Assembly (NCBI RefSeq): GCF_012027635.1
Contig: NZ_SNUS01000001.1
Location: 1,488,001-1,552,000, forward strand
DNA from: Thermococcus sp. 21S9
Lineage (GTDB): Archaea; Methanobacteriota_B; Thermococci; Thermococcales; Thermococcaceae
Length of the DNA: 64,000 bases
Direction: 5' to 3'
In this document: piece after piece, positions 45,395 through 53,582 of the stretch
Layout of the letters: each line of letters opens with the position of its first letter
How positions within the stretch are numbered: the first letter of the stretch is position 1
Program-made: the position numbers and the translations under genes
The notes under the pieces: generated by a model
What the model saw: the letters and a program-made list of their open reading frames with translations, nothing else
Databases searched by the model: none
What the model was told of the DNA's origin: nothing

Positions 45395-46635
45395 ATCTTG
45401 TACCTCAGGAACGCTCCAAGCCCGCCGAAAGCCTTGTAGAACTGCTGGCCCTCCTCGGTGTCGAGGGAGATGATTTCCACATTCGAGCCGGCTTCCTCGG
45501 CCATCTTTATGAGCTCCTCCGCGACGTCCCACTTCTCGAAGGTTATGTTCTGACTGCCACACTTTGGACAGTGGGTCAGCTTCTTCTTGTAGACGTGGAA
45601 CTCCTGCTCGCTCATCGTCTTCTCTTCGCTCCAGCCACAGTTGTTGCACTTGGCCTTGACGCGGACCTTGTCGTAGCCCTCACTGATGAGGAGCGTATCA
45701 ACGGCGCCGAGCTCGAGGGCCTGGCGAACCTCCTTCTCACCGTAGGTTATCATTCCGGTGTCCTTGACGAGGTGCTTGAAGAAGTCCTGAATAAGCTTCC
45801 TCTCCTTCACTGCCTCGTGGTCTCTGAGTATATCGCTGGCCTTCTCCACGAGCTCCCTTAGGCCGTACTCGCCGTGGTAGCTTATGTCAACGACGCCGAT
45901 GACCTTCTTCCTCAGCTCGTGGTGGAGGTAGTCGCCTTCAACGAACTCCTCCTTGGTCGGCCCGGGACCGCCGATGATGATTCCCCTCAGCTCACCTTTC
46001 TCGAGGAGTGGAAGGAACGCCTGATTGGCGTGCTCGCCGATGCGCTTCATGAACTCGTGCGTCTCCTGCTCGCGAATCCTCTCGTAACGTCTCGCCGACT
46101 GACCACCTGCCCTCGTCTTTCCTGGGACGTTCGAGGTGAGCTCGTCTATAACCTCAATCCTCTTGCCCCTGAGGAGGCCTATCGTCGCCTCGTTCTTCTC
46201 GACGGTTATGAGGCCGTACGCGTCCTTAACGCGGAGCATCTCCTCAAGCGGTTCGGTGACGAAGGTCTGGTCACAGCGGTAGAGGCGAACCTTGAGAGGC
46301 TCGGGCGGAACAATGGCCCAGAGTCTTATGTCGCTGACTCCCTCCTGCTCGCTGACGTTGCCGACGAAGAGAGCGAGACCGTTCTCCGGAGTCTTGCGGT
46401 AGAGCTTGAGGTGTTGCATCGCCCTTTCAAGTGCTCCCAAAACGTTCTTTCGAGTTGACTTGCTCTTGATGTTTTGGGCAGTTCCGTACTCCTCGCGGAG
46501 CTGTTGCATGACCTTGTTGATGTCGTAGCCAGCCGGGATGTAGAGGCTGACGAGTTCGGTCGCTCGACCTCGATAGTTCTTCAGCTCCTCAACCTTCTTC
46601 TTGAGCTCGTACATTTCCGCTGACTTGTGAGACAT
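45388..46635 (-). CDS. prf1: Peptide chain release factor aRF1
   Basis: 415-residue archaeal class I release factor. It recognises all three stop codons with its N-domain (NIKS, 55-58) and triggers peptide release with GGQ (177-179, in [17 protein letters not shown]). The C-domain carries an inserted zinc ribbon (CNNCGW ... CPKCGS) as in archaeal and eukaryotic eRF1. ATG at 46635 has GGGGTGATG upstream; ATG and GTG further up are less likely. Confidence 0.96.
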   Translation of the reverse strand: MSHKSAEMYELKKKVEELKNYRGRATELVSLYIPAGYDINKVMQQLREEYGTAQNIKSKSTRKNVLGALERAMQHLKLYRKTPENGLALFVGNVSEQEGVSDIRLWAIVPPEPLKVRLYRCDQTFVTEPLEEMLRVKDAYGLITVEKNEATIGLLRGKRIEVIDELTSNVPGKTRAGGQSARRYERIREQETHEFMKRIGEHANQAFLPLLEKGELRGIIIGGPGPTKEEFVEGDYLHHELRKKVIGVVDISYHGEYGLRELVEKASDILRDHEAVKERKLIQDFFKHLVKDTGMITYGEKEVRQALELGAVDTLLISEGYDKVRVKAKCNNCGWSEEKTMSEQEFHVYKKKLTHCPKCGSQNITFEKWDVAEELIKMAEEAGSNVEIISLDTEEGQQFYKAFGGLGAFLRYKIH

Positions 46636-46693
46636 GAGCATCACCCCTTCTCTTCCCGTTTCCGGTTAAAAGGGGCCACTTATAAAAGTTGGC

Positions 46694-46939
46694 CTAGAAG
46701 AGGGATAGGATTATGAGTATAAACGCGCCAATGACTCCACCCACGGCCAGGATTAGCAGTGTCAGCCAGTTTATTGGGACATGCGTGACCCCAAGGAAAT
46801 TCAGGATGCCGATTATGATGAGGCCTGTAATCGCGTTCACCGCGAGCCACTTGAGAATAGCTATGGTGAGGGCTAAGATTGCCCACCCAACGAGCGCGAG
46901 AAGGAAAAGGAGAACCAGAAGGAGGATAAAATCGGGCAT
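46694..46939 (-). CDS. BofA-like membrane protein
   Basis: 81 residues, three hydrophobic segments, with the NAITGLIIIGILNFLGV segment of the BofA (pro-sigmaK processing inhibitor) family. BofA inhibits a site-2 protease in Bacillus; here an M50 site-2 protease gene lies 1.7 kb away, but a link is only suggestive. GAGGTG precedes the ATG at 46939, and the HEAT-repeat gene lies 9 bp upstream, so the two form one transcript. Confidence 0.75.
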   Translation of the reverse strand: MPDFILLLVLLFLLALVGWAILALTIAILKWLAVNAITGLIIIGILNFLGVTHVPINWLTLLILAVGGVIGAFILIILSLF

Positions 46940-46948
46940 GGTAACACC

Positions 46949-47509
46949 TCAGAGTTTTTCTAAGGTCTCCCTTGCTATCTGTCCAAGGGGAACCCACTTT
47001 TTGCCCTCGAAGGGAAGAACTACCTTATCTTCCACCCCGGTGAGTTCCTCTACGAGGGGTTTGAGCTCGCTGAGCCCGAGTTCCCCTATGACGACCAGCA
47101 GAAAGCCCTTCTCGTCCCTTTTGCCCTCGCGAAGGCCCCGCTTTATCTCCTCAACTATCCAGGAGCGGTACTTTCGGGCCAGTTCAGGATAGGTTTTGAT
47201 GATGTCGTAGGCGAGCACCATGGCGTTTTCCCTGATGTAGGGATTCCTGTGGTGGATTAAGTTCATAAGTTTCTTGAAGTTGTTCTCGTCAAGGTACTTG
47301 GAAACGCTGTCCTTGTTGGTTTCGAGAATCTGGGTCAACGCGAGGAGAGCATCCCCGACGATTCCGGGGTTGTCGTCGTCGAGAAGCTCAACTATCGCAC
47401 CCATAACCTTCTTGTCTTTTATGGCATCCTGAACGAGGAGCTCAAACTGTCCCGATTCGAGCATTGTTCTAACTTTCTTCTTTTTGGAGCCGAAGGATAG
47501 GAATCCCAT
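46949..47509 (-). CDS. HEAT-repeat-like protein
   Basis: 186 residues, all helical, with repeats of the type IVELLDDDNPGIVGDALLALTQIL and LIHHRNPYIRENAMVLAYDII, typical HEAT/armadillo scaffolds. Partner unknown. ATG at 47509 has GGTGAT five bases upstream. It precedes the BofA-like gene and follows the short pilin-like genes on the same strand. Confidence 0.78.
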   Translation of the reverse strand: MGFLSFGSKKKKVRTMLESGQFELLVQDAIKDKKVMGAIVELLDDDNPGIVGDALLALTQILETNKDSVSKYLDENNFKKLMNLIHHRNPYIRENAMVLAYDIIKTYPELARKYRSWIVEEIKRGLREGKRDEKGFLLVVIGELGLSELKPLVEELTGVEDKVVLPFEGKKWVPLGQIARETLEKL

Positions 47510-47529
47510 ATGAATCACCGACGTTGTTT

Positions 47530-47709
47530 TTAATCGCTCAAGTTATTAATAGTTTTGTTAATATCGGACTCAACTACACTTTGCTGGGTGCCGACTTTTT
47601 TCAGGGTTCCAGTTCTCGGGTCAAAAAAGGTCCGGAACAAAACCAGTATCAGAACCAGGACAATTGCGATAACAAAGATGTACTCAAGTGATGCTTGCCC
47701 TCGTCTCAT
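47530..47709 (-). CDS. Class III signal peptide (type IV pilin-like) protein, 59 residues
   Basis: Very short gene, easily missed. The N-terminus MRRGQASLEYIFVIAIVLVL has a short basic leader, the Q-[AG]-S-[LI]-E-[FY] motif cleaved by archaeal class III signal peptidase, and a hydrophobic pilin helix to about residue 25. A polar C-terminal part with two sequons follows. GGAGG lies about 8 nt before the ATG. It stands 80 bp downstream of a second pilin-like gene on the same strand. Pilin-like assembly or adhesion function is inferred. Confidence 0.8.
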   Translation of the reverse strand: MRRGQASLEYIFVIAIVLVLILVLFRTFFDPRTGTLKKVGTQQSVVESDINKTINNLSD

Positions 47710-47789
47710 TTTTCAACCTCCAAAATCCGAAAAGAAAAATGTTAAGGATACATGGCTATAATACCTCGAGTTTCGTACTACGCTCCACT

Positions 47790-47966
47790 TCAGCTGCTGT
47801 TGGTCATGTTCTGAAGGGTGCTGTTGATAGCCTGCTCGGCAGTGTTGGCGGTCGTGCTGGCAGTCTTGCCCCTGTTCTGGAGCTGCCTGACGACTATCAG
47901 GATTATAACCAGCGCGGCAGCAATCATGAAGAGGTACTCAATTGCACCCTGGGCCTTCCTCATCAT
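47790..47966 (-). CDS. Class III signal peptide (type IV pilin-like) protein, 58 residues
   Basis: Starts MMRKAQGAIEYLFMIAAALV: a basic leader, the QGAIEY cleavage motif of class III signal peptides, then a hydrophobic helix, and a short Thr/Asn/Gln/Ser tail. GGAGGTGAT, a near-perfect ribosome binding site, lies five bases before the ATG, and a strong TATA box (TATATATA, 48017-48026) is upstream, suggesting high expression. Probably the first gene of a pilin-like pair. Confidence 0.82.
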   Translation of the reverse strand: MMRKAQGAIEYLFMIAAALVIILIVVRQLQNRGKTASTTANTAEQAINSTLQNMTNSS

Positions 47967-48016
47967 GGCAAATCACCTCCAGAGGTTTACTTCAACCTAA
48001 ACTCGACTAAAAAGGC

Positions 48017-48026
48017 TTATATATAT
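48017..48026 (-). promoter_or_regulatory. TATA box of the pilin-like genes
   Basis: Minus-strand AAATATATATAA gives an expected transcript start near 47996 and a 30-nt leader containing GGAGGTGAT. The strongest TATA element seen in the window. Confidence 0.6.
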
Positions 48027-48088
48027 TTCTGCCCAATACTGAGGAGAATCATACCCAATATTGCAAGGACTCCAAGAGGTGTCCATTC

Positions 48089-48649
48089 ATGTTGGTAAGC
48101 TTTCATTGCGAATCATCAAGCATTGAAGATTGCGTTGAAGAAATCAACAAAAAGTCAGAGAATATACTACGCGACCTTCCGGGTTTTGTAAATTCTGCAA
48201 AGATACTGCTGAGCTTTGGAGCCTTCATGAACCTGGGTGTAGTGCTTGCCGTGGACAAGTCACTTCCGGCATACAAGGTTGTCAGGGCGGATTTTTCCTC
48301 GGGGAGGAACAAGGATGACGCCATTAACAAGACCCTCGAGAAGCTTAACGCCATAATCCCCGACAGGGCTAAAATCGTCGATTTTGAGGTTAAAACCTAC
48401 ACCACGCCCGTGACGAGGAGGACGTATGCGGTGGGGGTTGTGGTTTACAACGTCTTCGAGCGCAAGAAGCCCATCGGGGAGTACACACTAAAGGAAAGAA
48501 GGAAACTAATAGCGATGGTCCTTGAGGCCTTCAACTACAACCCCAAGGTTCTCAACATCTCCGAACTCGCAAGGGTCTTTGGAGTCTCCAGGGACAGCAT
48601 ATACTACGATATCGAGCAGATACTCAAAGAGGCGGGCAAATCTAAGTAG
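48089..48649 (+). CDS. HTH-containing protein divergent from pilin-like genes
   Basis: 186 residues. The C-terminal 40 residues form a helix-turn-helix (NISELARVFGVSRDSIYYDIEQIL); the N-terminal ~140 residues form an unrecognised mixed alpha/beta domain. GAGGTG lies about 6 nt before the ATG. Divergent orientation from the pilin-like pair, sharing a 122-bp gap, makes it a candidate regulator of surface-structure genes. It overlaps the site-2 protease gene by 8 bp at its 3' end. Confidence 0.72.
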   Translation: MLVSFHCESSSIEDCVEEINKKSENILRDLPGFVNSAKILLSFGAFMNLGVVLAVDKSLPAYKVVRADFSSGRNKDDAINKTLEKLNAIIPDRAKIVDFEVKTYTTPVTRRTYAVGVVVYNVFERKKPIGEYTLKERRKLIAMVLEAFNYNPKVLNISELARVFGVSRDSIYYDIEQILKEAGKSK

Positions 48650-49925
48650 TCCAAATCGGCCTCGGTGTTGCGGTGAGCACGAATATTATCGCCACGAGCA
48701 CTGACAGTGCTATCCTTTTCTTGGATATTGGAGATACCTCGTCGAGTGCTCCGGGATTTCCAGCGGAGCCAATGAGTAGGACGAGTAGCCCCCAGATGAA
48801 CCAGCCACTCCAGAGGTAGCTCATCCCGATGAGAACGAAGGCCGTGACGTAAGTCACTATTCTGTGCGCCCTCTCGCTGATGAACGCCCTCAGGACGTGC
48901 CCCCCGTCAAGCTGGGCAACCGGAATCAGGTTGAGGAACGTGACGAGCAGTCCGACCCAGCCGGCCATCGCAATGGGATGAAGGAATATCACGTAGTTGT
49001 CCGGTATGTGAAGCACCGCTTTTGTCAGGGCCTCGAAGATGAGATTTGTTCCAAAGTAGACCCCTCCCTCCGTCTGGGGCACCATACTCTGGGGAACCAC
49101 AATCGAGAGCTTCAGACCTATGGCCGTAACTGGAATCGAAACGAGGAAACCCGCTATCGGCCCGCTAACGCCAAGGTCTATCGCCGCGTCCCTCGTCGGC
49201 AGGGGAGACTTAACCCTTATCACAGCGCCGAGGGTTCCTATCAAACTAAACGGAAACGGTATGAAGTAGGGCATCGTTGCACGGACGCCATGGTAAGCGG
49301 CGGCTATCTTGTGGCCAAGTTCGTGGGTACCGAGTATTGCCATGACGCTGACAGAGAACGAGAGTGCAATGAGGTAGGGGTCCCTCATCCCGGGAAGTCC
49401 GTAATAATCGAGGGCGGAGATGTAGTTGAGGGCCAGCATGTAGCCGGCGAATAGGGTCGTTGCTATTGTTGCGAGCAGGAAGACCCAGGGTAGCCACTTG
49501 TTGTCTGGCTTGACCTCTCCCGCGGGAAACACGAACAGGAGGACTTTGCCATCACGCTTTTTCAGCGCAACCCAGTAGCCGAGCTTCTCCATCTCGCTCA
49601 GAACTCTCTCAAAGTTCGGCTCAAGGATATCCTCAACCTCGAAAACGAAGACCCTCCCGTCGAAGCCCGCAAACCGGAGGTTGTAAAACGTCCTGAGTTT
49701 GGCCTCAACCTCCGGCGGAAGGCCCGGCGTCTCGGCAACGTGAATCTCAGGTGTGGGTGTGGATTCAAGCGGTGGATGCGACGGTTTTTTGATGCCTTCT
49801 CCCGCGTAGCCCACGAGAATCATGTCCCCTCCGCAACGGGGGCATGAGCGCTCAAGAAGAGGCTCGGTGGAATCCCTCTCCTCGCGGTAGCCACAGTTAA
49901 GGCACTCGTAGATTCCCCTCGGCAT
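48642..49925 (-). CDS. M50-family site-2 protease with N-terminal zinc ribbon
   Basis: 427-residue intramembrane metalloprotease. A zinc ribbon (C8-x2-C11, C28-x2-C31) and a soluble region of about 110 residues precede the membrane core. The catalytic motif is HELGH (201-205) and the third ligand motif is the later NLIPVAQLDGGH. Such proteases release membrane-tethered regulators or clear signal peptides. The zinc ribbon suggests a regulatory or substrate-binding role. Confidence 0.9.
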   Translation of the reverse strand: MPRGIYECLNCGYREERDSTEPLLERSCPRCGGDMILVGYAGEGIKKPSHPPLESTPTPEIHVAETPGLPPEVEAKLRTFYNLRFAGFDGRVFVFEVEDILEPNFERVLSEMEKLGYWVALKKRDGKVLLFVFPAGEVKPDNKWLPWVFLLATIATTLFAGYMLALNYISALDYYGLPGMRDPYLIALSFSVSVMAILGTHELGHKIAAAYHGVRATMPYFIPFPFSLIGTLGAVIRVKSPLPTRDAAIDLGVSGPIAGFLVSIPVTAIGLKLSIVVPQSMVPQTEGGVYFGTNLIFEALTKAVLHIPDNYVIFLHPIAMAGWVGLLVTFLNLIPVAQLDGGHVLRAFISERAHRIVTYVTAFVLIGMSYLWSGWFIWGLLVLLIGSAGNPGALDEVSPISKKRIALSVLVAIIFVLTATPRPIWTT

Positions 49926-49966
49926 CTTTTACCTCCTAAATTAAAGTTGAGGGGCGAGTTAAAAAG

Positions 49967-50359
49967 TTAGTCCTCGACCTCAACCTCACCCGAGTCGGCG
50001 TCAACCCTGACTTTCATTCCGCTCCTTAGCTTTGAAACATCTATTCCCTGAACCATTGGGATGCCCGCTATTATCGCACCCGTTGCCACTATCGTCTCGG
50101 CTTCCCCGACTAGTATTGCCTTCGGCGCCTTTCCGTTCTTTTTGAGGGCGTAGATTACGTAGGAGCCAACGGTGGAGCCCTTTCCGCGCGGGAAGGCGAG
50201 GATTTTGCCCGCTATGCTCTGGCCTCTTATGTCGCTCTCCGCGTCGGTAACGATTCCAGTCTCGGGGTCAACCCCGCCGAGGAAGGAGAGCGGTTTTTTT
50301 GACACTATCAGCTCGCCCTCGGCCTTCCCTCCGACGACCTTCCTTCCCTTCAGCTTCAT
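49967..50359 (-). CDS. Phosphomevalonate dehydratase, small subunit (aconitase X, DUF126)
   Basis: 130-residue swivelling-domain subunit of aconitase X. The archaeal enzyme dehydrates (R)-mevalonate 5-phosphate to trans-anhydromevalonate 5-phosphate in the archaeal mevalonate pathway for membrane lipids. Characteristic segments are PLSFLGGVDPETG and GKILAFPRGKGSTVGSYVIY. It follows the large-subunit gene by 9 bp. Confidence 0.9.
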   Translation of the reverse strand: MKLKGRKVVGGKAEGELIVSKKPLSFLGGVDPETGIVTDAESDIRGQSIAGKILAFPRGKGSTVGSYVIYALKKNGKAPKAILVGEAETIVATGAIIAGIPMVQGIDVSKLRSGMKVRVDADSGEVEVED

Positions 50360-50368
50360 TCTACCACC

Positions 50369-51529
50369 TCACGGGGCTTCTTTTATGAGCCTCTCGGCGT
50401 CGTCGAGCCTTACGCTAAAGCCGAAGGAGCGGAAGTAGAAGGCACTCTTCCCGCTGTTGGTGGCTATGCCTCTGTACCAGCCCTTAATCGGCGACACGAC
50501 GAAGCACGAATCAGCTATAATCCGTCCATTGTAGCGCTCTATCGTTTCGGTGTAGCCGAGCGAGTCAGATAAAGCCTTTACGGCCCTGCTCGCGGTTATG
50601 AAGAGCGGTATCTTTAGAGGCCTTCCGCGCATTCTCAGAAGTTCGGCTATCTCCTTGATTTCCATGAGGGAAGCATGCGGACAGCCGATGAGAATCATAT
50701 CTATCTCACTCCAATCGTCGGAGAAACTCTCCCTGACGGCCCTAAGGTCAGCATCCTCGACTGTTATCGTCTCTATCCCGTCGGAAATCGCGGTTTTGTA
50801 TTCGGGCGTTTCGCCTTCGACGTGGTAGAGCGCTATCGAACCGGTAGCGGCCATAGAAGCGCCGAGCTCCTTGAGGTAGTCCAGGCTCTCCGGTTTCAGG
50901 CCGGTTATGTAGGGCACGTCGTTTCTGAGGGCCTTTCCGAGGTGATAGCCAAGAGCGGAGTAGTCAACGAACGTCTTGACTTTAGCCTCTACCTTCACCT
51001 TCACGGTCGCCTTCCTGTTCTCGTCGAGGTGGAGTCCGTATTCCGGCGTTTTGCCGACTATGGCGGAGGCCAAGCTTGACGGCCCACCTTCGCGGTTGGT
51101 TCTGGCACCTATTATCGAGTTTGCAAAGGAAACGGCCGAGCTCTCGCTCCAAGCTAAGTGGTCGCCGAACTTCGGAAGGTTCGCCCCGTAGTAGGGGGTA
51201 CAGGTGGAGGTCACCTCTATCCCCATCGTGCGGTAGAGCTCCAAAACCTCCCTCTGCTTCTCCATGAACTCATCGTCGCCTATGCCTGCAGGATTAAGCG
51301 TCGTGTAGACGCTGACCTTCGCTCCTGCCTCCACGAAGTCCCTCAGGAACTCAATGCCGGCCTCGCCGAGGTTTTTGTAGGAAACGCCGGCAATCTGGGC
51401 GCTCTTTATGGGAATCAACCGCTCCGCCCCGTAGATGTCTCCCAAAGCGACGAGGATTTCCATCGCCTTCTGGAGCGCGTAGCCGTACTCGCCGGCCAAA
51501 ATCAGTTCCTCTTCCTTCGTCAGGTACAT
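50369..51529 (-). CDS. Phosphomevalonate dehydratase, large subunit (aconitase X, DUF521)
   Basis: 386-residue catalytic subunit carrying the [4Fe-4S] cluster. Matching features are TSTCTPYY, ARTNREGGPSSLASAI, and ILIGCPHASLMEI with likely cluster cysteines. It pairs with the DUF126 small subunit immediately downstream. A minus-strand TATA box (TTTATAT, 51561-51567) and GGTGGTGTC before the ATG support the start at 51529. Confidence 0.92.
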   Translation of the reverse strand: MYLTKEEELILAGEYGYALQKAMEILVALGDIYGAERLIPIKSAQIAGVSYKNLGEAGIEFLRDFVEAGAKVSVYTTLNPAGIGDDEFMEKQREVLELYRTMGIEVTSTCTPYYGANLPKFGDHLAWSESSAVSFANSIIGARTNREGGPSSLASAIVGKTPEYGLHLDENRKATVKVKVEAKVKTFVDYSALGYHLGKALRNDVPYITGLKPESLDYLKELGASMAATGSIALYHVEGETPEYKTAISDGIETITVEDADLRAVRESFSDDWSEIDMILIGCPHASLMEIKEIAELLRMRGRPLKIPLFITASRAVKALSDSLGYTETIERYNGRIIADSCFVVSPIKGWYRGIATNSGKSAFYFRSFGFSVRLDDAERLIKEAP

Positions 51530-51582
51530 GACACCACCGAACTGAGAACGGCCTTGAAGAATATAAAGCCCGCTCCGAAAGA

Positions 51583-51590
51583 TTTATAAA
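51583..51590 (+). promoter_or_regulatory. TATA box of tRNA-Met
   Basis: TTTATAAA about 36 nt before the mature tRNA 5' end, predicting a 10-nt leader. Divergent to the aconitase X promoter 20 bp away. Confidence 0.6.
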
Positions 51591-51622
51591 GTCTCCCTGA
51601 ATGACTAACTAACGGGTCAGAC

Positions 51623-51700
51623 AGCGGGGTGGGGCAGCTAGGAGTGCCCGCCGGGCTCATAACCCGGAGGTCGGAGGTTCAAATCCTCCCCCCGCTACCA
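51623..51700 (+). tRNA. Initiator tRNA-Met (CAT), CCA encoded
   Basis: A complete cloverleaf: acceptor AGCGGGG/CCCCGCT, D-stem GGGC/GCCC, anticodon stem CCGGG/CCCGG with loop CTCATAA (anticodon CAT, 51658-51660), T-stem GGAGG/CCTCC with loop TTCAAAT, discriminator A and genomic CCA (51698-51700). The A1-T72 pair and three consecutive G-C pairs at the foot of the anticodon stem are archaeal initiator features. No intron. Confidence 0.95.
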
Positions 51701-51801
51701 GATTTCTCGCGTTCTCATACCGGTATCTTGAAGCTCTATCAAGTTCCATCGAGGCCGATGTTCTTTTTAACCCTTCGAACTATTTCTCAACGGTGGTTTC
51801 G

Positions 51802-52818
51802 ATGGAGCGCGTCGTTGAGATTCTGAGGGAGATTCTGGAGATTCCGTCCCCGACCGGCTACACGAGAGAGGTCCTCTCGCACATCGAGAAGAAACTGGGC
51901 GGGGCCGGGATAAAGACCCGCTACACCAACAAGGGAGCACTTCTCGCCTACAACCACCCGGAGCCAGAACTCGTCATAGCGGGCCACGTGGACACGCTTG
52001 GCGCGATGGTGAAGGGGATTTTACCTGACGGACACCTGAGCTTCACGAGAATCGGCGGGCTTCTCCTCCCGACGTTCGAGGGCGAATACTGCACGATAAT
52101 AACCCGCTCCGGGAAGAGGTTCAGGGGGACGCTCCTCCTCAGGAACCCGAGCGTTCACGTCAACAGGGACGCCGGAAAGAAGGAGCGCAAGGAGGAGAAC
52201 ATGTACATTCGCCTCGACGCGGAGGTCGAGAAGAAGGAGGACACCGAGAAGCTCGGCATAAGACCGGGCGACTTCGTAGCCTTCGACCCGAAGTTCGAGT
52301 ACGTGAACGGCTTCGTCAAGGCCCACTTTTTGGACGACAAGGCGAGCGTCGCGGTGATGATTGACCTTCTCCTTGAGCTGGCGGACGAGCTTGAAAAGCT
52401 CCCCGTGGCGTTCTTCTTCTCGCCCTACGAGGAGGTCGGCCACGGCGGTTCTGCAGGTTATCCATCAACGACGAGGGAGTTGCTCGTCGTTGACATGGGC
52501 GTCGTCGGAGAGGGGGTTTATGGGAAGGAAACTGCCGTTTCAATAGGAGCCAAAGACTCAAGCGGGCCCTACGACTATGAAATGACGACCAAACTCATCG
52601 AGCTGGCCGAGAAGAACGACATCCCGTATGTGGTCGACGTCTTCCCCTACTACGGCTCCGACGGTTCAGCCGCTTTGCGGGCCGGCTGGGACTTCAGAGT
52701 TGCCCTCATCGGGCCGGGAGTTCATGCCAGCCACGGGATGGAGAGGACGCACGTCAAGGGCCTGCTCGCGACGAAGGAGCTGATAAGGGCCTACATAGAG
52801 GATAAGTTTGGAGTTTAA
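51802..52818 (+). CDS. M42-family (TET-type) aminopeptidase
   Basis: 338-residue dimetal aminopeptidase of the M42 family, which forms tetrahedral dodecamers that degrade peptides. Metal ligands appear intact: the His/Asp pair in AGHVDTLG, the bridging Asp in FLDDKAS, Glu residues in YEEVGHGG, Asp in VVDMGV and the final His in GVHASHGMER. GGTGGT four bases before ATG 51802 supports the start. Confidence 0.92.
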   Translation: MERVVEILREILEIPSPTGYTREVLSHIEKKLGGAGIKTRYTNKGALLAYNHPEPELVIAGHVDTLGAMVKGILPDGHLSFTRIGGLLLPTFEGEYCTIITRSGKRFRGTLLLRNPSVHVNRDAGKKERKEENMYIRLDAEVEKKEDTEKLGIRPGDFVAFDPKFEYVNGFVKAHFLDDKASVAVMIDLLLELADELEKLPVAFFFSPYEEVGHGGSAGYPSTTRELLVVDMGVVGEGVYGKETAVSIGAKDSSGPYDYEMTTKLIELAEKNDIPYVVDVFPYYGSDGSAALRAGWDFRVALIGPGVHASHGMERTHVKGLLATKELIRAYIEDKFGV

Positions 52819-52841
52819 TTTGGTATTCTTTTCCCTTTGGC

Positions 52842-53411
52842 TCACACTGCCGTCATGTTCAGGTTAACGGAGTCCACTGCGCCGAGTGCAATGCCCGCGA
52901 CGAGTAGAATGACCGCTGAGACCCATCCCGGGAGTTCCAGAACGGCAATGGGGAGGAGAACCCTGAGAAGAAATCCTGTAGGGGTAGTGAAGTCCAGCCA
53001 CCACGTGGCGGGCCTTTCCAGAGTTGAGAGGGCCTCCACAAGGTCGCCGTCGAAGGCGTCCGTGTTCACAATCCCCACCAGAAGTCCGGCTCTGACGTCC
53101 GTTTCCAGGGGATAGCTACCCACGTAAACGAACCTTGGGAGTTTCTCCGGAAAGCGTGAGAGCCCTTTGAGAGCCATCGCAATGTTGCCGTCGTCGGTAA
53201 AGACCCTTGTCCTCCCGAGGTTGACCTGGAAAGGAGAGTTTCTGATGGAGGATATAGCGCGGGTTTCCCTGTAAAGCCAGTACCCCACAACCCCAGCAGT
53301 CATTGCAACGGCCATTGCAACCGCGAACGTTTGGGATAGTGGCTTGAAGACCCATAACACAACGAGCAGAAAACCGACGTTGAGCCCTACGAACTCTGGG
53401 AGGGGCTTCAT
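52842..53411 (-). CDS. Membrane protein of unknown function
   Basis: 189 residues: two helices near the N-terminus (about 8-25, 31-45), a soluble loop of about 80 residues, and two C-terminal helices (about 140-180). No recognised family. GGTGGTCAGG directly precedes the ATG at 53411. Confidence 0.7.
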   Translation of the reverse strand: MKPLPEFVGLNVGFLLVVLWVFKPLSQTFAVAMAVAMTAGVVGYWLYRETRAISSIRNSPFQVNLGRTRVFTDDGNIAMALKGLSRFPEKLPRFVYVGSYPLETDVRAGLLVGIVNTDAFDGDLVEALSTLERPATWWLDFTTPTGFLLRVLLPIAVLELPGWVSAVILLVAGIALGAVDSVNLNMTAV

Positions 53412-53497
53412 CCTGACCACCTTCGGTCGCCCGAGAGCGGTTAAATGACGGGATTCGGGTATTTAAGGGTTTCTTCGTTATTTTTATCGCCCTAAAT

Positions 53498-53534
53498 GTC
53501 ACAAACCTCAAATTAAACTTTTGGAATTTGTGAC
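53498..53534. repeat. Inverted repeat GTCACAAA / TTTGTGAC
   Basis: An 8-bp perfect inverted repeat (53498-53505 and 53527-53534) separated by 21 AT-rich bases in the gap between the unknown membrane protein and the SPFH gene. Might be an operator or the trace of an old insertion; nothing else supports either. Confidence 0.3.
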
Positions 53535-53582
53535 TTGTTGTTGTCCAGAACAGTGTCTAAGCAAATATAATGAAAGAGGGGG

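Noticed and set aside
47555-48098. Plus-strand frames across the pilin-like genes
   Set aside because: Both short minus-strand genes have class III signal peptides and strong ribosome binding sites; the plus-strand frames are their shadows.
53498-53534. Insertion-sequence terminal repeats
   Set aside because: Only 8 bp of inverted repeat with a 21-bp spacer, no transposase and no target duplication seen.
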